In this document: positions 60,338 to 64,000 of the stretch, piece after piece
Layout: each line of letters starts with the position of its first letter
Numbering within the stretch: position 1 is the stretch's first letter
From: Bacillus velezensis
GTDB lineage: Bacteria > Bacillota > Bacilli > Bacillales > Bacillaceae
Assembly: GCF_001461825.1 (NCBI RefSeq)
Contig: NZ_LLZC01000004.1
Span: 1-64,000 of the forward strand
Length of the DNA stretch: 64,000 nt
Direction: 5' to 3'
The notes under the pieces: model-generated
Seen by the model: only the letters and a program-made list of their open reading frames with translations
Told to the model about the DNA's origin: nothing
Databases searched by the model: none
Program-made: the position numbers and the translations under genes

Positions 60338-60835
60338 ATGGATCATCTTGTGGGAATGGTGTATTCTGCCGTTAATGAAAATGACAGCCGCTTAATATCC
60401 ATTGTGTCAGACATGTCACAGCAGGAGATTGATTATAAAGGACCAAATCAAACATACAATAGTACAGCTCAGCTAATAAGACACTTAGCATATGTTGATC
60501 TCAACTGGATATTCAGAATAAAGGGTGAACCGATACCAAAGCAGCTGGAAGAGAAGTATGGACCAATGTTAGATCAGAACAATAAGATCCCTTTCATTTC
60601 CGGTGTTTCATTAAAACAAATTCTCACTGATTATGAAGAAGTATTCAGCATGTTTAAGTCTGTTTGTTATCAATTAACTGACGATCAGCTGAATCATACA
60701 GCAGATTATGAGGCAGAAAAACAAGCAACCATTCAATGGGGAATATGGCATATGGCAGACCATAATAGATATCATCAAGCTCATATTCATCAGCTTCGCA
60801 AATGGTATGAAGAGAAACAGAAACTTGGCAGTTAA
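60338..60835 (+). CDS. DinB/YfiT-family metal-binding protein
   Basis: This 165-residue protein has the four-helix DinB fold with the usual three His ligands: His49 in LIRHLAYVDL and the pair in HMADHNRYHQAHI (about residues 139-147). Such proteins act as thiol-dependent S-transferases or hydrolases; the partner thiol in Bacillus is often bacillithiol. The function of this member is unknown. AAAGGTG lies upstream of the ATG. Confidence 0.8.
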   Translation: MDHLVGMVYSAVNENDSRLISIVSDMSQQEIDYKGPNQTYNSTAQLIRHLAYVDLNWIFRIKGEPIPKQLEEKYGPMLDQNNKIPFISGVSLKQILTDYEEVFSMFKSVCYQLTDDQLNHTADYEAEKQATIQWGIWHMADHNRYHQAHIHQLRKWYEEKQKLGS

Positions 60836-60896
60836 AGCCTTATTAGGAGGAGCAAGGATAAATTCATTACAAATGTCTATTTTCACTGACTGCCAA

Positions 60897-61179
60897 TCAA
60901 TTAAAATGGTCAGACAAAAAATCGCTATTACATTTGCAACGTATCTTAATCCGGCCGGCGCAGTTGTTTTCAGCATAATAAAAAAAAGACCGCTTTCCCC
61001 TCTTCTTCAACGTAACTGACATCATCATCTTCATTTTTCTTAACATAGGTTCAGCAAATCGTTCCTCGGTATATTCCACACATTGTTTTCAAATGCAGGT
61101 GCAATTCTCCCTGAAACAGCAAATGGTTGTTTGGTTTATTGAATTCTTTCATATTAAATGGAGTCATTTTAATGATCAT
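60897..61179 (-). pseudogene. satA: Degenerate streptothricin acetyltransferase (satA/yyaR-like)
   Basis: AAGGAGA and ATG 61179 begin MIIKMTPFNMKEFNKPN, the YyaR/SatA N-terminus. Then the reading frame shifts: FAVSGRIAPAFENNVW continues in the next frame, YTEERFAEPMLRK in another, DDDVSYVEEEGKAV in another, and FFYYAENNCAGRIKIRCK in another. The acetyl-CoA-binding half is absent. The gene is dead by several frameshifts and a 3' truncation. Confidence 0.85.
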
Positions 61180-61352
61180 ATCAGTCTCCTTCCAAACGAG
61201 ATTGCATTTACCCATTATTTGTTATTCTGCAACTGAATCATTATCTTTTATATCAGGAATTCTTACAAAAAAGTAAGGTGAGTGTAAGGTATCCGCATTT
61301 ATTCGATATGCAGTGTTCACTAGAATAAGAAGTATAAAAGGAGTGATGAAGA

Positions 61353-61694
61353 ATGAAAAATATGAGCATTTTCATTATTATATTAGGCTGCCTATCGGTT
61401 TTCATATTAGGAGGCTGCGCTGATCAAGGCGCCGTGCTGGAAAGCGATTATTACGTACAAATTCACGGAAAAGCGGAAAAAAACAAAAATAATAGCAACT
61501 ACGTTTACAATTTAGAAGGGTATAACGAGAAAGGTAAGAAAAAGATGGTTTCTTTCTTTGTTGAAAAGCCTTATCAAGAAGGTGACATTGTACGCGTTCC
61601 GAGGAGCTATGAGGGTTATACCGGAGGATCTGAAGCTATTAAGGCCGAGAAACTGCCTGAAAAGATCAAAGACCGATTCAACATTGTGAAATAA
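61353..61694 (+). CDS. YxeA-family (DUF1093) lipoprotein
   Basis: This 113-residue protein has a lipoprotein signal (IIILGCLSVFILGGC, lipobox LGGC at about residues 18-21) and a small beta-rich YxeA domain (DYYVQIHGKAE...YNLEGYNEKGKKKMVSFF...LREGDIVRVPRS-type pattern). It resembles B. subtilis YxeA. Its role is unknown. AAGGAGTGATGAAGA precedes the ATG. Confidence 0.78.
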   Translation: MKNMSIFIIILGCLSVFILGGCADQGAVLESDYYVQIHGKAEKNKNNSNYVYNLEGYNEKGKKKMVSFFVEKPYQEGDIVRVPRSYEGYTGGSEAIKAEKLPEKIKDRFNIVK

Positions 61695-61700
61695 CAGCGA

Positions 61701-61736
61701 GTTGAGCAGATATTTAAGTCTGCTCTCAATTTTTTA
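61701..61736 (+). terminator. Terminator of the YxeA-like gene
   Basis: GAGCAGA (61704-61710) pairs with TCTGCTC (61719-61725), followed by T. Confidence 0.82.
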
Positions 61737-61739
61737 CGA

Positions 61740-62099
61740 CAGGTTCATTCGAATGCAAAATGCAGGATGGCTCCTTGGGCCACTTCTACATAAAAGATTG
61801 TGCAAATTAAGCACACCCTCCCCATTTTCTTTTTTTTGGCTGGTTACAACTATCGGAAGTGACATTGACAATTCTTCTATGGTCCCAAGTAATTAATGAA
61901 CTCTATAGTGGGCGGATACGTATACGGCGGGGTTTGCAGTTTTTTAACTTCTTGTTATTTGAGCTATTTCGACTTTTACTTGAAAGAATTAAATTAGAGA
62001 GTCTGAACGAGGAGTGAAGCACGCGCTCCATGTGAATCCATTTAGTTCAAACTGAATATGCGCGGACTAAAATAGTTGCACTGATGGACGTATTCAACA
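61740..62099. other. Gene-free stretch
   Basis: About 360 bp of AT-rich sequence lie between two terminators. A 64-codon open frame (61702-61896) has no credible ribosome site or family pattern. I see no gene, repeat or RNA that I can support here. Confidence 0.5.
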
Positions 62100-62134
62100 C
62101 AAAAAAGAGCAGGAAACCCGTAAGTTACTGCTCT
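62100..62134 (-). terminator. Terminator of czcO
   Basis: AGAGCAG (62106-62112) pairs with CTGCTCT (62128-62134), with T on the minus strand. Confidence 0.8.
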
Positions 62135-62141
62135 CCTCAGT

Positions 62142-63179
62142 CTATCCGCCGTTCATTTGTTTTACAATGTATTCAGCATCATTTCCTACACCTTGAAGCA
62201 GCGCTGAACCTCGCCTATGCTGCCAAGGCAAACCAATAAAGTACAATCCCTCCGCAGCTGAAACACCCCGGTGATGTATAATTCGGCCTTCCTTATCCAA
62301 AACACCTTCTATTTTCATCCAACAAAGCGGATTCTTAAAGCCAGTTGCCCAAATGATATTGTTTACTTCTAATGAAGATGAATCTTTAAAAATGATTTCA
62401 TTTTGCTTTCCGGCTATGACTCTTTGTTTTAAGATGATCTTCTTCTGTCTTATTGCATGTTTTAATTCATACCCAAATATGGGGTCGCCTTTCTTTTGAA
62501 TGAACTTGCCTACTATTGATGTATGACTTGCATGTAAAACTCCTAATTTATCAAACCACCAAAAGATGCTTCTTTTTCCAATCCATAAAGGGAAATAAGC
62601 CGGTTTATTACTGCAAGCCAAATATGTAGCTCTTTCTTTGGATAATTCAACAGCTATCTGAGCTCCGCTATTCCCGCCGCCGATTACCAGTACATTCCCG
62701 GGCGCCAGTTGTTTTGAATGTTTATATTGTGAAGAATGTAATTGATGAATATGATCGGCTACATCCCTTGATATTGATGGAATGTTAGGGGTATGAAAAG
62801 GACCTGCGGCCATCACAAGATTTTTCGTTTGATATTCTTCCCGGTTTGTTTTTATTAAGAAATCGTTGTTTAATTTTTGGACACTTATTACTTCTGTCCG
62901 TAATTGGATCGGGATTTCAAATCTTTCAACATATTTTTTCAGATAAGCAGCAATTTCATTTTTTGAAGGAAGTCCATGCTTGTCTCCTTCAAGCGGCATT
63001 CCAGGCAAAGAGCTGTACATTCGAGAAGTAAATAAAACCAATGAGTCATACCGGTTTTTCCAGCTTTCTCCCACTTCATGACTTTTATCCAAAATGATAA
63101 ACTTTTGTTTCGACTTCTTTAGATAATATCCTACTGAGATTCCTGCCTGACCGGCTCCGATTACTATCGTGTCGTACAT
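62142..63179 (-). CDS. czcO: Flavin-dependent oxidoreductase CzcO
   Basis: This 345-residue protein has two dinucleotide-binding motifs, GAGQAGISVGYYL near the N-terminus for FAD and VIGGGNSGAQIAVEL near residue 168 for NADPH, plus the late ATGFKNP block, as in flavin-containing monooxygenase-like enzymes. It follows czcD in the same order as in B. subtilis (czcD-czcO, the latter also called trkA). Its reaction is undefined; a link to cation or thiol homeostasis comes from the partner. GGAGGGGGATTCAT precedes the ATG. Confidence 0.87.
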   Translation of the reverse strand: MYDTIVIGAGQAGISVGYYLKKSKQKFIILDKSHEVGESWKNRYDSLVLFTSRMYSSLPGMPLEGDKHGLPSKNEIAAYLKKYVERFEIPIQLRTEVISVQKLNNDFLIKTNREEYQTKNLVMAAGPFHTPNIPSISRDVADHIHQLHSSQYKHSKQLAPGNVLVIGGGNSGAQIAVELSKERATYLACSNKPAYFPLWIGKRSIFWWFDKLGVLHASHTSIVGKFIQKKGDPIFGYELKHAIRQKKIILKQRVIAGKQNEIIFKDSSSLEVNNIIWATGFKNPLCWMKIEGVLDKEGRIIHHRGVSAAEGLYFIGLPWQHRRGSALLQGVGNDAEYIVKQMNGG

Positions 63180-63240
63180 ATGAATCCCCCTCCGGTTTTA
63201 TCTTAATTGTCAGCAGACAAGTGAGTCCCTATTTCCTCCT

Positions 63241-64000
63241 TTAATGATGATGATGGTCACGCGGATTCTCAGTTTGGGCCTGACAAAGAATCGTATTGTC
63301 GTGATTATGCGCTGCTGTTTCCATTTGAATGGTTACATGTGTAATGCCTTTATCTCCAAGTTCATGTTCAATTTTGCGTAAAATACTTTCACTTTCAGAA
63401 ATGGTCAGTTGATCGTTAACAACAGCGTGGCAGGAAAGAGCATTCAATCCGCTTGTGATAGACCATATGTGCAAATCATGAATGCTTTGAATTCCTTCTG
63501 TCTCTTCAATTGTATGAATGATGTCAGTGACATCGATATTTTCCGGAGTTCCTTCCATTAATACGTGAATGGAGTCTTTCGTCACATGGTAACCGCTTCT
63601 CAGAACAAGAATAGCCACAATGACACTGGCCGCTGGATCTGCCCAGCTCCACCCGAAGAAGATGATAAGAATCGCAGCCAGTATGGCACCTACAGATCCG
63701 AGCATGTCACTTATCACATGTAAGTAAGCCCCTCTTATGTTCAGGTTATTCTTTGTATCTCCGCCGTTCAGCATTATCCAAGCGACCAATATATTCACAG
63801 CTAACCCGATGATACTAATCGTCAGCATGCCGGTTGTTGCTACCTCCGGCGGATGAGAGAAACGTTTGATTGCTTCATAAATGATATAAAGGGAAATCAC
63901 TATTAATGCAACACCGTTTATCACAGCTGCGAGAATCTCAAATCGTTTGTAGCCGAATGTCTTATGATGACTTGCCTTTTTTTCGGCCAATTTAAAAGCA
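63241..64000 (-). CDS. czcD: Cation diffusion facilitator CzcD (5' end outside window)
   Basis: The visible 253 codons are the C-terminal part of a cation/H+(K+) antiporter exporting Zn, Co, Cd and Cu. AFKLAEKKASHHKTFGYKRFEILAA is the cytosolic loop after helix 2 (given as a span). HVISDMLGSVGAILAA holds the HxxxD metal site of helix 5, and the cytosolic ferredoxin-like domain ends with DHHHH. The frame stays open to the window edge, so about 55-60 N-terminal residues are missing. It lies 61 bp upstream of czcO. Confidence 0.9.
   Translation of the reverse strand, partial: AFKLAEKKASHHKTFGYKRFEILAAVINGVALIVISLYIIYEAIKRFSHPPEVATTGMLTISIIGLAVNILVAWIMLNGGDTKNNLNIRGAYLHVISDMLGSVGAILAAILIIFFGWSWADPAASVIVAILVLRSGYHVTKDSIHVLMEGTPENIDVTDIIHTIEETEGIQSIHDLHIWSITSGLNALSCHAVVNDQLTISESESILRKIEHELGDKGITHVTIQMETAAHNHDNTILCQAQTENPRDHHHH

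Noticed and set aside
60897-61079. 60-codon frame as a small protein gene
   Set aside because: Its segments TEERFAEPMLRK and FFYYAENNCAGRIKIRCK are pieces of a GNAT enzyme whose other parts lie in neighbouring frames; it is a relic of satA.
61702-61896. 64-codon frame after the YxeA-like gene
   Set aside because: It starts in the terminator, has no ribosome site and no recognisable pattern.

Overview
The window looks like chromosomal DNA of a plant-associated Bacillus of the B. amyloliquefaciens/velezensis group. Nearly every recognisable protein resembles a B. subtilis protein (IolT, YveA, YvdRST, PbuE, YdhK, PbpE, YdhE, YcsA, BltR/BltD, VmlR, YdfHIJ, YraDEFG, AdhA/AdhB/AdhR, YdeRS, CzcD/CzcO), but the order is rearranged. 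Ribosome-binding sites are strong AGGAGG type and sigma-A promoters are classical. These assignments rest on remembered family sequences, not on a search.

Layout. 1-0.5 kb: two minus-strand tRNA genes (Arg, Gly) behind three tandem promoters. 0.5-13 kb: the myo-inositol transporter iolT with two cre boxes, an acryloyl-CoA-reductase-like oxidoreductase, yndB, a manganese catalase, the aspartate permease yveA, the TetR/SMR module yvdTSR with two operators, a FadR/CynX-type exporter pair, a lone gmuR-like regulator, pbuE under an adenine riboswitch, and ydhK. 13-25 kb: small membrane proteins, pbpE, glycosyltransferase ydhE, a ydhC-like regulator opposite tartrate dehydrogenase ycsA, a methyltransferase, a Nudix enzyme, a DMT exporter with an attenuator-like leader, bltR-bltD without the blt pump, and a TauE/SafE permease sharing an operator-like motif with ycsA. 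25-38 kb: an MmyB-type regulator opposite a second FabF-like synthase, ydgK, gldA, a YitT-family protein, the ribosome-protection ATPase vmlR with a full attenuator, a C26 peptidase, the ydfHI two-component system with its RND target ydfJ, and a broken maltose acetyltransferase gene. 38-54 kb: a ROK regulator with MFS transporter, the yraGF-adhB-yraED operon, two MocR-type regulators (ydfD opposite ydfC, and one opposite paiB), ydeS/ydeR with three operators, an NhaC-type antiporter, adhR/adhA, and an ACR3-like transporter.

54.5-59.2 kb holds the most interesting system. A consensus promoter, a TPP riboswitch and a leader terminator precede five tightly packed minus-strand genes: an N-glycosidase of the nucleoside 2-deoxyribosyltransferase family, a thymidylate-synthase homologue carrying the Asn-to-Asp change of cytosine-type hydroxymethylases, a SAM methyltransferase, an HMP(-P) kinase (ThiD type) and a HAD-Nudix fusion. 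The set matches the known logic of bacimethrin (2-methoxy-HMP, a thiamine antimetabolite) biosynthesis, and the HAD-Nudix protein is a plausible self-protection enzyme. The DNA is visibly more AT-rich than its surroundings, and relics of a DapA-like gene and a streptothricin acetyltransferase gene (satA/yyaR) lie just beyond it, so this looks like an accessory island. The window closes with a DinB protein, a YxeA-like lipoprotein, czcO and the 3' part of czcD.

A recurring theme is small-molecule export and stress defence, with transporters usually paired with a local regulator (TetR, MerR, MocR, GntR, ROK, two-component) or an RNA switch. I saw no CRISPR array, insertion sequence, rRNA or complete prophage.
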